Positions 25,849-32,514 of a stretch of 32,514 bases of DNA are shown here, piece after piece. Positions within the stretch are counted from its first letter, which is position 1; every line of letters starts with the position of its first letter. The notes under the pieces are model-generated. The model saw nothing but the letters and a program-made list of their open reading frames with translations. It made no database searches and had not been told where the DNA came from. The DNA is from Saprospiraceae bacterium (lineage in GTDB: Bacteria > Bacteroidota > Bacteroidia > Chitinophagales > Saprospiraceae): assembly GCA_022844265.1 (NCBI GenBank), contig JALHMA010000020.1:1-32514 (forward strand), given 5' to 3'. A program made the position numbers and the translations under genes.

Positions 25849-25938
25849 GGGAGTGTTCAAAAAAGTGTGGCACACCTCACATAATTGATTGATAATGAGA
25901 GTTCAGATGAAGGTGCGCCACACATTTTGAACACTCCC
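25849..25938. mobile_element. 90-bp MITE with 7-bp target-site duplication
   Basis: Terminal inverted repeats start with GGGAGTGTTCAAAA at 25849 and end with its complement at 25938. They pair, with an indel and a few mismatches, over about 30 bp on each side. CTATTTT flanks the element directly on both sides (25842-25848 and 25939-25945), the footprint of a transposition event. There is no coding capacity, so it must be moved in trans. The right copy of the duplication contains the stop codon of the minus-strand gene. The IS family was not identified. Confidence 0.85.
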
Positions 25939-26817
25939 CTATTTTTTGATGCGCCATAATGCCGCTCGTTGCGGGCCGATACCCTCGTTGGCTGCCAGCC
26001 AGCAGTTTTTATCCCAGGCTACAACCGATTCGAACTGCCTGGCAATCAGGAACTTGGGTAGCCGGACTCTTTTTATTTTACCGGAGAAAAAACGGTTGTC
26101 ATCAAATGCGCTGACATAAAATGTACTTGCTTTTGTAAAAGGCAGGAAGCCCCATTTGAATCCGAGCATGTAAGCCGTGAGTGCAAGGCTTTTCCCGTCC
26201 GGGCTAAGCGCTGCGCCGGTAACCACGCGTTTGTTTAGCCGGATGCTGTCGCGCAGTTCGGCAACATAACGCCCGGGGCGCGCCGGCACGACATAATGTT
26301 TGGTGACAAAATTGCCTTTGAACCTGTTTTTCGAGAATAAATGAAGGCTGTCTCCGAAAAACACCATCGCCTCGCAGTCGAAATTCCATTCCCTTTCATT
26401 TTTGGGCGGAAATTCTTTTTGGTCGGGATACGAAAACAAAATACTGTCAAAAGCGCCTGTTGCAGGCTGGTATCGAAAAATACACAGATCGCGGCGGTTA
26501 TTGAGGTTGTTGCCAAAATCGCCGATGTACAGGTTGCCTGCGGGATCAGAACTCAGGTCCTCCCAGTCGCGGTTGGGGACTGGCAGCGTCAAAGTTTCCA
26601 GGATGGTATCCTGCGCCGGATCAAATCGAAAAAGTTGAGGCGCATTCCCGCCGTCGTTCAGCATCCAGAGATCGCCATTGGGCAGGCGCGTCATACCGGA
26701 TATTTCTTTCAAATTATCGGGTAAGCGGGTGCGGCGGCGCAGATGTTGGGCTTGCAAGTCAAAGGGTGCGACAAAGGAAAGCAACAGCAGTGCATGAAAA
26801 AGGTGGGTCTTATACAT
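25939..26817 (-). CDS. Exported beta-propeller-like protein of unknown function
   Basis: A 292-residue protein. The start is the ATG at 26817, which gives the signal peptide MYKTHLFHALLLLSFVAP with cleavage near LQAQ; an ORF extension to 26943 reads through the REP-like repeat and is rejected. The mature protein has blade-like repeats, LKEISGMTRLPNGDLWMLNDGG, WEDLSSDPAGNLYIGDFGNN, FDCEAMVFFGDSLHLFSKN and TGAALSPDGKSLALTAY, typical of a 6- or 7-bladed propeller such as SMP-30/gluconolactonase-like or phytase-like esterases. No catalytic residues can be assigned. It is monocistronic as far as visible. Its 3' end abuts a MITE, with the TAG stop inside the target duplication, and its 5' side faces small palindromes and a REP-like module. 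Confidence 0.85.
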   Translation of the reverse strand: MYKTHLFHALLLLSFVAPFDLQAQHLRRRTRLPDNLKEISGMTRLPNGDLWMLNDGGNAPQLFRFDPAQDTILETLTLPVPNRDWEDLSSDPAGNLYIGDFGNNLNNRRDLCIFRYQPATGAFDSILFSYPDQKEFPPKNEREWNFDCEAMVFFGDSLHLFSKNRFKGNFVTKHYVVPARPGRYVAELRDSIRLNKRVVTGAALSPDGKSLALTAYMLGFKWGFLPFTKASTFYVSAFDDNRFFSGKIKRVRLPKFLIARQFESVVAWDKNCWLAANEGIGPQRAALWRIKK

Positions 26818-26845
26818 CCGATAGTAGAGTGGACTCGTTGGTAGC

Positions 26846-26885
26846 ACGGCGTTTACGCCGTCGGGATAGCGCCTTTTAAGGCGCT
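26846..26885. repeat. Two short palindromes upstream of the propeller gene
   Basis: ACGGCGT-TT-ACGCCGT (26846-26861) and AGCGCCTT-TT-AAGGCGCT (26868-26885) are perfect small hairpins 6 bp apart. They resemble REP-type sequences and lead into the larger module at 26904-27094. Confidence 0.8.
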
Positions 26886-26903
26886 TGGAACGGGCATAAT
26901 TGC

Positions 26904-27094
26904 AAAACGGCATCAAATGGGGGTAAAACCCCCGTAAGAACATTATGTCTACCCACCGGCTGAAGCCGGCGGTTATTGATACAAGCCGCTCAATTTTGCT
27001 TGAGCCAAGACGCTATTTCAATAACTCCCGGCTTCAGCCGGGAGCAAGAACAGATACCTTACTACAGGGTTTTAACCCCATTTAATGCCGTTTT
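26904..27094 (-). repeat. REP-like module, copy 2, inside an inverted repeat
   Basis: An outer inverted repeat AAAACGGCATCAAATGGGG (26904-26922) pairs with 27076-27094 at one mismatch. Inside are GGGGGTAAAACCCCC (26919-26933), CCACCGGCT-GA-AGCCGGCGG (26953-26972), CTCCCGGCT-TC-AGCCGGGAG (27025-27044) and GGGTTTTAACCC (27067-27078). Read on the minus strand, 27079-26953 is about 88 percent identical to 12684-12812, including the unpaired segments between palindromes. Confidence 0.93.
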
Positions 27095-27101
27095 AAGTAG
27101 A

Positions 27102-27266
27102 GGTTGTGTCAAAAAGGGCGAAGTGGAATAAGACGCCAAATTATACTTGGTTTTTTCGATTCGAAACTTCCCGAAAGTTTTAAACTTTCGGGAAGTTGGA
27201 GGTAACGCGAAATTAAAATTTACACTAGAACCATGGCTTAAGTAGAATACGACTTTTGACACAACC
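27102..27266. mobile_element. MITE-like element with 13-bp terminal inverted repeats
   Basis: GGTTGTGTCAAAA at 27102-27114 is repeated inverted at 27254-27266, giving a 165-bp unit without coding capacity. In its middle a 33-nt palindrome (16-bp arms AACTTCCCGAAAGTTT, one base between, 27165-27197) could form a strong hairpin. No clear target duplication flanks it. A 9-bp direct repeat TTAAGTAGA (27093-27101 and 27238-27246) has its second copy inside the right end. The element starts 11 bp beyond the stop codon of the lamin-tail gene. Confidence 0.7.
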
Positions 27267-27277
27267 ACTTTCTCCTC

Positions 27278-28999
27278 CTACTGTTTCACAAACTTTGCCG
27301 TCCACACAGCGCCGTTTTTCTGGAACTGCAAGAAATACACGCCGGCTGGTTGTTGGCGCATTTCTACCTGCACGCTCAGGTCGGGCCGTTCAAACATTTG
27401 AAGCCGTTGACCGTTGCTGCCCATAAGCACGATACGGTCAAAAGACATGTTGGAACGAATATCGAGCAGATCAACCACCGGATTGGGAGACAACACCACG
27501 TTTTGGCTGAAATCCGCTTCCTTCACGCTGTTCAGGGTGCTGATATCGGCATTGTAACGCGGCAGTATCTGGTAACCTGCATCGAATGGTGAAGAACCGT
27601 CGAATTGGCCACCCAAACCTGTCAGATTGAACGGTTGTGCCGGTACAGCAGCATTGTAAGTTTCCACATCGCGGTCGATCCGGATCAAAATAGTATCATT
27701 CGGGCTGTCATCCGACACGGCACGTATATTGATGCCGCTGGGGTTCATGTCCGTGGTCCACTCGGCAGCGTTAACAAAACGCAGGTTGTTGATTTTGATG
27801 AGTTTGGACTCCGTTTCTTCACCGAGACTAGTAACGGGCAAAGGCGTCAAAAGCGCATTATCTGCGGATACGAGGGTAATAAAATCGGGTTGTATTTCCG
27901 TGAGGCCACTAAACTGGCCAATAGTGCCCCGCACTTTGATGCGATCTTTTTCCTGCACCGTATAACCCAGATTGCCGCTGAGTCTGGAAACGGCGATACC
28001 ATTTCCACTTGCGTCGATGAGTGTAAAGAGCAGGGAAGCCACGTTGTTATTAATGGGTCGGAGGTTGACACCATATACAATGCCCTCCAGTTCGCAGGTT
28101 ACACCCGAAGAATCAGCGCTTCCGGTAGCCGTTTCGCCCGTTACCTGTGCAATCGAGTACGCCGGATAACAGCGCAGGTCGATAAAGACAGACGCCGTAT
28201 CACAAATGTCGGCGTCGCAGACGATATAAGTGAACTCATCATCGCCGCAGGAATTGGCGCTGGAAGTATAACTGATGGTAAAATCCGGGTTCACGGTAGC
28301 GCTACCCTGCGTGGGTGTATCGAGAATGGTGACCGACACCACCTGATTGAGCGTAAAGTCATTGGCTAAAACATCAAGTGTGGCTGCTTCACCTGCCGTT
28401 ACCACTACGTTGTCATCACCTGCCAGCAAGGTATTGCCGGCGCCGCAATCGGCGTCTTGTCCCGGATTGGCCAAAACCGCGATCCCGCCGATCACAATAG
28501 TGGTCGGCGTGCCGGCTGCCTGCCAGGCGCCGCCCACACTGTTATCCGTATTCGGATCGCAGAGTACCATGGAAGGTCCGAAGCCATTTGCGTCGACAGG
28601 CCAGGGGGCAGCCGGCTTGTAATCTACATAATCCTGCACATTGCCGGCGGCATCGCGCAGTTCAATATCTTCACCGCTATTGGTCAGGGCGCTGGGTAAA
28701 ACCATAGCCAGGGGTGTAAAGCCAAACTGAGCCTCGAAATATGGTGCATTTTGGGCAATGACCAGGTAGCCGCCGGGTGCAATAAACGTACCCTCTGCGA
28801 AAGTGAAATTAAACCCTTGTGTAAAATTCCAGCCGGATAAGTTGACAGGCAATCCTGAATTGTTGAAGATTTCCACGTATTCCAGGCTATCAGTGCCGGA
28901 GGGCGGTGGGTTGTACATGATCTCGGTAATGACAATTTGAGCCTTTAGCGAAACCAGGGTGAAGAAGCATACGGCAATCGAGAGCAGCGTTTTTTTCAT
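27278..28999 (-). CDS. Secreted lamin-tail domain protein with type A T9SS C-terminal domain
   Basis: A 573-residue exported protein. The start ATG at 28999 gives the signal peptide MKKTLLSIAVCFFTLVSLKA; an ATG two codons upstream is possible, and one at 29092 is not credible. Domains in order: a lamin-tail domain (VITEIMYNPPPSGTDSLEYVEI to about residue 165), a bacterial Ig-like domain (LAGDDNVVVTAGEAATLDVLANDF, about 215-285), an OB-fold-like segment around IKVRGTIGQFSGLTEIQPDF, and a type A sorting domain from VVLSPNPVVDLLDI to the end. LTD proteins in Bacteroidota are often attached to surface nucleases or phosphoesterases; no catalytic domain is seen here. It is exported by Sec then T9SS. 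Its 3' end faces a MITE-like element. Confidence 0.93.
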   Translation of the reverse strand: MKKTLLSIAVCFFTLVSLKAQIVITEIMYNPPPSGTDSLEYVEIFNNSGLPVNLSGWNFTQGFNFTFAEGTFIAPGGYLVIAQNAPYFEAQFGFTPLAMVLPSALTNSGEDIELRDAAGNVQDYVDYKPAAPWPVDANGFGPSMVLCDPNTDNSVGGAWQAAGTPTTIVIGGIAVLANPGQDADCGAGNTLLAGDDNVVVTAGEAATLDVLANDFTLNQVVSVTILDTPTQGSATVNPDFTISYTSSANSCGDDEFTYIVCDADICDTASVFIDLRCYPAYSIAQVTGETATGSADSSGVTCELEGIVYGVNLRPINNNVASLLFTLIDASGNGIAVSRLSGNLGYTVQEKDRIKVRGTIGQFSGLTEIQPDFITLVSADNALLTPLPVTSLGEETESKLIKINNLRFVNAAEWTTDMNPSGINIRAVSDDSPNDTILIRIDRDVETYNAAVPAQPFNLTGLGGQFDGSSPFDAGYQILPRYNADISTLNSVKEADFSQNVVLSPNPVVDLLDIRSNMSFDRIVLMGSNGQRLQMFERPDLSVQVEMRQQPAGVYFLQFQKNGAVWTAKFVKQ

Positions 29000-29033
29000 G
29001 TTCATAATATTTGTTTGTGGGAATGTGAGATTG

Positions 29034-29041
29034 CAAAAGTA
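29034..29041 (-). promoter_or_regulatory. Candidate -7 element of the lamin-tail gene
   Basis: On the minus strand it reads TACTTTTG, matching TAnnTTTG and identical to the candidate upstream of pgk. It lies about 35 bp before the ATG at 28999. The rest of the 29000-29296 gap is AT-rich and shows no repeat. Confidence 0.4.
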
Positions 29042-29296
29042 AGGAAAAGCAGCAAAGCCGGTAGCGCTCCAGGAATCGGATGATGCAATCATTTATGCTG
29101 AATAATCTTTGCAAAAGTTTGCATAGATGATCTACAAACGGAATTTTATTCCAAAAACATATAAAATAATTTTGAAATTAAAAATTATGTGTCGAAAGTG
29201 TCTGTCGAAAAACCCTGAAACTTAATGGGTATTTAACAATGGCTGTGTACTTTCGCAGCGAAATTTTTAACTATTTCACTTAAATCCGTTTATTGT

Positions 29297-32200
29297 ATGA
29301 GTTATTCTACATTCAAGAAATGGGCGCTTCCGATGATAGCGCTCATGCTTTGCGGCCTATCCGGCTTTGCTCAGGTCACAACTTCCTCTATTTACGGGCT
29401 GGTGTCCGATAAAAATGGCGAAGGACTGATTGGCGCAACGGTAGTTGCCACCCACGTTCCGTCCGGTACGCGTTACGGTACTGCCACCAACGCACAAGGA
29501 CGTTTTACTTTACCGGCAGTACGCGTAGGCGGCCCATTCTCTGTTACAGTGACGTACACGGGGTTTGAGACGCAATCACGGGAGAATATATACACCAGTC
29601 TCGGTAGCAGCACCAACGCTGATTTCCTGCTTCAGGAGTCGGGAACACTGCTGGAAGAAGCGGTCATCATTGCCAACCGCGGTGATATTTTCAGCAAGGA
29701 CCGCACGGGCGCTGCCACTACCTTCGGTGTAGGCGCCATCAATTCGATTCCTACGATTGGCCGTACGGTAAATGACATTACCAAATACAATGCGTACAGC
29801 AATGGCCGCTCTTTTGCCGGTCAGGACAGCCGTTTCAACAACTTCACCATCGACGGTTCGGTATTCAACAACGGTTTCGGTCTGGGCTCTTCTGCGCAGG
29901 CAGGCGGCCGTACGAGCACCACTGCTATTTCCCTGGATGCTTTGGAAGAAATCCAGTTGAACATCGCCCCTTTTGACGTGCGCCAGTCCGGTTTTGCGGG
30001 CGCAGGTATCAACGCCGTTACCCGTTCCGGCAACAACGAATTCTCCGGTTCTGCCTACACCCTGATCCGCAACAGCGACATGGTGGGTAAAAAAGCCGAT
30101 GGTCGCGACCTGCCGCCGGTGAACATCGATGAAAAAACGTACGGCTTCCGCATCGGCGGCCCGATCATCAAAAACAAACTTTTCTTCTTCGCCAATGGCG
30201 AACAGTTTACCAGCACCTCCCCGGCACTAAACTGGGTGACGGACCAGCCTGGCGCTACCGGCAACGTTTCGCGCGTATCCGCTGCAGAACTGCTGGACCT
30301 GAAGACGTTCATGAAAGACAATTTTGACCGCGACCTCGGCGCCATTGATAACTTCAACAATGAAGTAAAAAGTACAAAAGGTCTTTTGCGCCTGGACTAC
30401 AACATCAACGAACAGCACAAAGCGTCGCTGCGCTACTCGCACCACAATTCGCAGTCGGATGTGCCGATCAGCAACAGTAACAGTAGTAACACAGCGGGTA
30501 ACGGCAACCGTACCAACTCGGCTTTGGCTATTTCCCCGGAGAACACCGGTTACATCATTGAAGACAATACCCGCTCCATCGCTTTCGAGTTGAACTCTTC
30601 AATCGGTTCCAGGTTTGCCAATACCTTTATTGCTACCTACAACAAGCAATTGGAAGACCGCCAGTACAAGGCCGACCTGTTTCCGACCATCGACATCCTG
30701 AAAGACGGCTCGACGTATACATCTATCGGTTTCGACCCATTCACGCCGAACAATAAATTAAATTACAGCACATTGAACATTACAAACAACTTCAATGTGT
30801 ACCTCGACAAGCATAGCCTGACTTTCGGCGCTTCTTACGAGTTCTTCAAATCGAACAACGTATTCTTCCCGTCTTCCAGAGGGGTGTATGTGTACAACTC
30901 GATCGAAGATTTCAAAGCCGCAGCCCTTCAATACCTGAATGATCCGACCAACCCTGTTTCTCCGGTAAACGTGGTGCGCTACAACCTGCGTTACTCCTTG
31001 CTGCCAGGCGGTATCGAGCCACTGCAGGTACTGAACTCTTCCACATACAGCGCTTATATACAGGATCAGTTCCAGATCAACAATCGTTTCCGCCTGACCG
31101 CTGGTATCCGCGGCGACATTTTCCAGTACGACAACTCGACGGCTGAAGATTTCTTCAACCCGATCGTAGCGACGATGACGTTCAAAGACGAAAACAACAA
31201 CGACCTGAATATCAATACCAGCGCTTTCCCGAAACCACGCCTGCTCGTTTCTCCACGCCTTGGTTTCAACTGGGACGTGAAGGGCAATCAAACCACACAA
31301 GTGCGTGGCGGTACAGGCTTGTTCGTTTCCCGTATTCCACAGGTACTGGTGTCCAACCAGTTGGGTAACAACGGTGTAAATACCGCACTGGTGACAGCCA
31401 ACAACACGACGGCTTTCCCATTCGACGTTGACCCGAGCCGTTTTACACCTGAAAATACGAATATCAACACGTTGCCACCGTACGTTATCAATGCTTCCAC
31501 GCAGGATTTGAAATACCCGGTGTTGTGGAAAAACAACCTGGCGATCGACCAGCGTATCGGCTGGGGTGTAGTGGCTACCGTTGAAGGTATTTTTAACCGC
31601 AACGTACAAGGTCTGCGCTATATCGACGCTAACCTGAAAGGTCCGGATCGCAATTTCGCAGGTCCTGATATGCGCGATCGTTTCCCGGCATCCGGCGTAG
31701 CGAGTTCCGGTAGCGGTTCCGCTAATACGGTGAATGTTGCGCGCTTTATCAACCCGCGTATCTCCAATGCGTTTATCCTGACCAATACAGACAAAGGGTA
31801 TTCCTACTCGTTTACAGCCAAACTGGAAAAACGCTCTGCAGGCGGATTAGGCGGTATGCTGGCATACACTTATGGCACTGCATTCGACGTACAGGCAGTA
31901 GGCAGCACGGTACAGGCCAATATCCCGACCACTGTGGGCCAGAATTACCTGACATCCGAATGGTCTGACAACGACCTGCGCCACCGTGCAGTAGGTTATA
32001 TCAACTATCGTATCAACTACGGTGGCAAAGCAGGCGGCGCTACGGAAATCACCCTGGGCTGCGTATCCAACAGCGGCTCCGGCATTTCCTACACTTATGG
32101 CAATGACATGAACGGCGACGGCCAGAACAACGACTTATTGTTCATCCCGAACAACGGTTCCGATCTGAATTTTGCCAATATTACGCAAGGTAGCGGCGCT

Positions 32201-32514
32201 AACCAGGTGATCCTGTTTACAGCCGACCAGCAAAAAGTGGCATTCGAGCAATTTATCAGCAACAGCGAATACCTCAATAGCCGTCGCGGCCAGTATGTGG
32301 AGCGCAACGGTGGTCGTTTTCCATGGCTGACCCGCTACGACCTGACCCTGATGCAGGAGGTGTACATCAAAGTTGGTAAGAACGCCAAAAAGAACACCCT
32401 GCAATTCCGCGTAGACGTACTCAATTTCTCCAACATGCTGAACAATGCATGGGGTGTAGGTAACTCAAGTACTTCTTTCAACCCGCTCAGCGTGGCCAGC
32501 ATCGGCGCCGATGG
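29297..32514 (+). CDS. Oar-like TonB-dependent receptor, 3' end outside window
   Basis: At least 1072 codons with no stop before the window edge. A signal peptide ([20 protein letters not shown], cleavage near GFAQ) is followed by a carboxypeptidase-regulatory-like domain (about 28-110: [21 protein letters not shown], then [16 protein letters not shown]). A plug domain follows, with [13 protein letters not shown] and [31 protein letters not shown], then a very large barrel. This layout fits Oar-type receptors (as in Myxococcus Oar) and not SusC, since no SusD gene or SusC-type signature is seen. The substrate is unknown. A weak -7 box TACTTTCG lies at 29248-29255. Codon choice is strongly skewed to AAC, GAC, TTC and CGT/CGC compared with neighbouring genes, which suggests high expression. 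Only the beginning of the final barrel strands is missing. Confidence 0.93.
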   Translation, partial: MSYSTFKKWALPMIALMLCGLSGFAQVTTSSIYGLVSDKNGEGLIGATVVATHVPSGTRYGTATNAQGRFTLPAVRVGGPFSVTVTYTGFETQSRENIYTSLGSSTNADFLLQESGTLLEEAVIIANRGDIFSKDRTGAATTFGVGAINSIPTIGRTVNDITKYNAYSNGRSFAGQDSRFNNFTIDGSVFNNGFGLGSSAQAGGRTSTTAISLDALEEIQLNIAPFDVRQSGFAGAGINAVTRSGNNEFSGSAYTLIRNSDMVGKKADGRDLPPVNIDEKTYGFRIGGPIIKNKLFFFANGEQFTSTSPALNWVTDQPGATGNVSRVSAAELLDLKTFMKDNFDRDLGAIDNFNNEVKSTKGLLRLDYNINEQHKASLRYSHHNSQSDVPISNSNSSNTAGNGNRTNSALAISPENTGYIIEDNTRSIAFELNSSIGSRFANTFIATYNKQLEDRQYKADLFPTIDILKDGSTYTSIGFDPFTPNNKLNYSTLNITNNFNVYLDKHSLTFGASYEFFKSNNVFFPSSRGVYVYNSIEDFKAAALQYLNDPTNPVSPVNVVRYNLRYSLLPGGIEPLQVLNSSTYSAYIQDQFQINNRFRLTAGIRGDIFQYDNSTAEDFFNPIVATMTFKDENNNDLNINTSAFPKPRLLVSPRLGFNWDVKGNQTTQVRGGTGLFVSRIPQVLVSNQLGNNGVNTALVTANNTTAFPFDVDPSRFTPENTNINTLPPYVINASTQDLKYPVLWKNNLAIDQRIGWGVVATVEGIFNRNVQGLRYIDANLKGPDRNFAGPDMRDRFPASGVASSGSGSANTVNVARFINPRISNAFILTNTDKGYSYSFTAKLEKRSAGGLGGMLAYTYGTAFDVQAVGSTVQANIPTTVGQNYLTSEWSDNDLRHRAVGYINYRINYGGKAGGATEITLGCVSNSGSGISYTYGNDMNGDGQNNDLLFIPNNGSDLNFANITQGSGANQVILFTADQQKVAFEQFISNSEYLNSRRGQYVERNGGRFPWLTRYDLTLMQEVYIKVGKNAKKNTLQFRVDVLNFSNMLNNAWGVGNSSTSFNPLSVASIGAD

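Noticed and set aside
26818-26943. N-terminal extension of the propeller gene to 26943
   Set aside because: The extension translates REP-like repeat DNA and would bury a normal signal peptide that starts at 26817.
27093-27246. TTAAGTAGA as a 9-bp target-site duplication of the 27102 element
   Set aside because: The second copy lies inside the right end, before the terminal inverted repeat, so the geometry does not fit a duplication flanking this element.
27062-27268. 68-codon minus-strand ORF inside the MITE-like element
   Set aside because: Spans terminal inverted repeat and central palindrome; composition is that of repeat DNA.
30758-31609. 283-codon minus-strand ORF opposite the Oar-like receptor
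   Set aside because: Shadow ORF produced by the codon bias of the receptor; no signal, domain or plausible operon.

Overview
The window looks like chromosomal DNA of a Bacteroidota bacterium, possibly of the Saprospiria type (the class-level guess is weak). The support is two secreted proteins with type IX secretion (T9SS) C-terminal domains (one gliding-motility/CHU type, one type A), SprB-like repeats, a DUF4856 / imelysin / HTTM / TonB-receptor iron-type locus, a TPP-riboswitch-controlled TonB receptor, an Oar-like TonB receptor with an N-terminal carboxypeptidase-regulatory-like domain, and TAnnTTTG-like -7 promoter elements instead of good Shine-Dalgarno sites.

Layout. 1-7,100 (minus strand): uvrC then a B12-binding radical SAM protein, followed by an ABC exporter and a polytopic membrane protein. 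7,270-11,140 (minus): a 1289-residue secreted FG-GAP/SprB-repeat protein. 11,470-17,750 (plus): DUF4856 lipoprotein, imelysin-like lipoprotein, HTTM membrane protein and TonB receptor, probably one metal/siderophore acquisition locus, broken after its first gene by a 415-bp nested palindrome. 17,870-21,540: an unknown protein (minus), then a NadR-like P-loop kinase, a TPP riboswitch and a predicted thiamin TonB receptor (plus). 21,750-22,950 (minus): pgk. 23,220-25,840 (plus): two exported proteins of unknown role, 2 bp apart. 25,940-29,000 (minus): an exported beta-propeller-like protein and a lamin-tail T9SS cargo protein. 29,297 to the window end (plus): an Oar-like TonB receptor cut by the window edge.

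The genes are mostly familiar. The unusual layer lies between them. Every transcription-unit 3' end visible here is occupied by a long inverted repeat or MITE-like element within about 12 bp of the stop codon, and in most cases the stop codon itself is part of the repeat. Five junctions are built from 7-bp tandem units: GTGTTTN (two loci), TTATGAG, GTGARTA and TRAATGA. They differ in sequence from locus to locus but share one architecture: tandem heptamers, a unique inner stem, then inverted tandem heptamers. Because 7 is not a multiple of 3, a stop triplet in the unit appears in all three reading frames within three copies. A sixth junction is a perfect 71-bp inverted repeat. Two copies of a roughly 128-bp REP-like module, one 90-bp MITE with a 7-bp target duplication containing a stop codon, and a second MITE-like element fill other gaps. 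I regard this set of stop-codon-bearing gene-end palindromes as the best candidate for an under-described system. No tRNA, rRNA or CRISPR array was seen.
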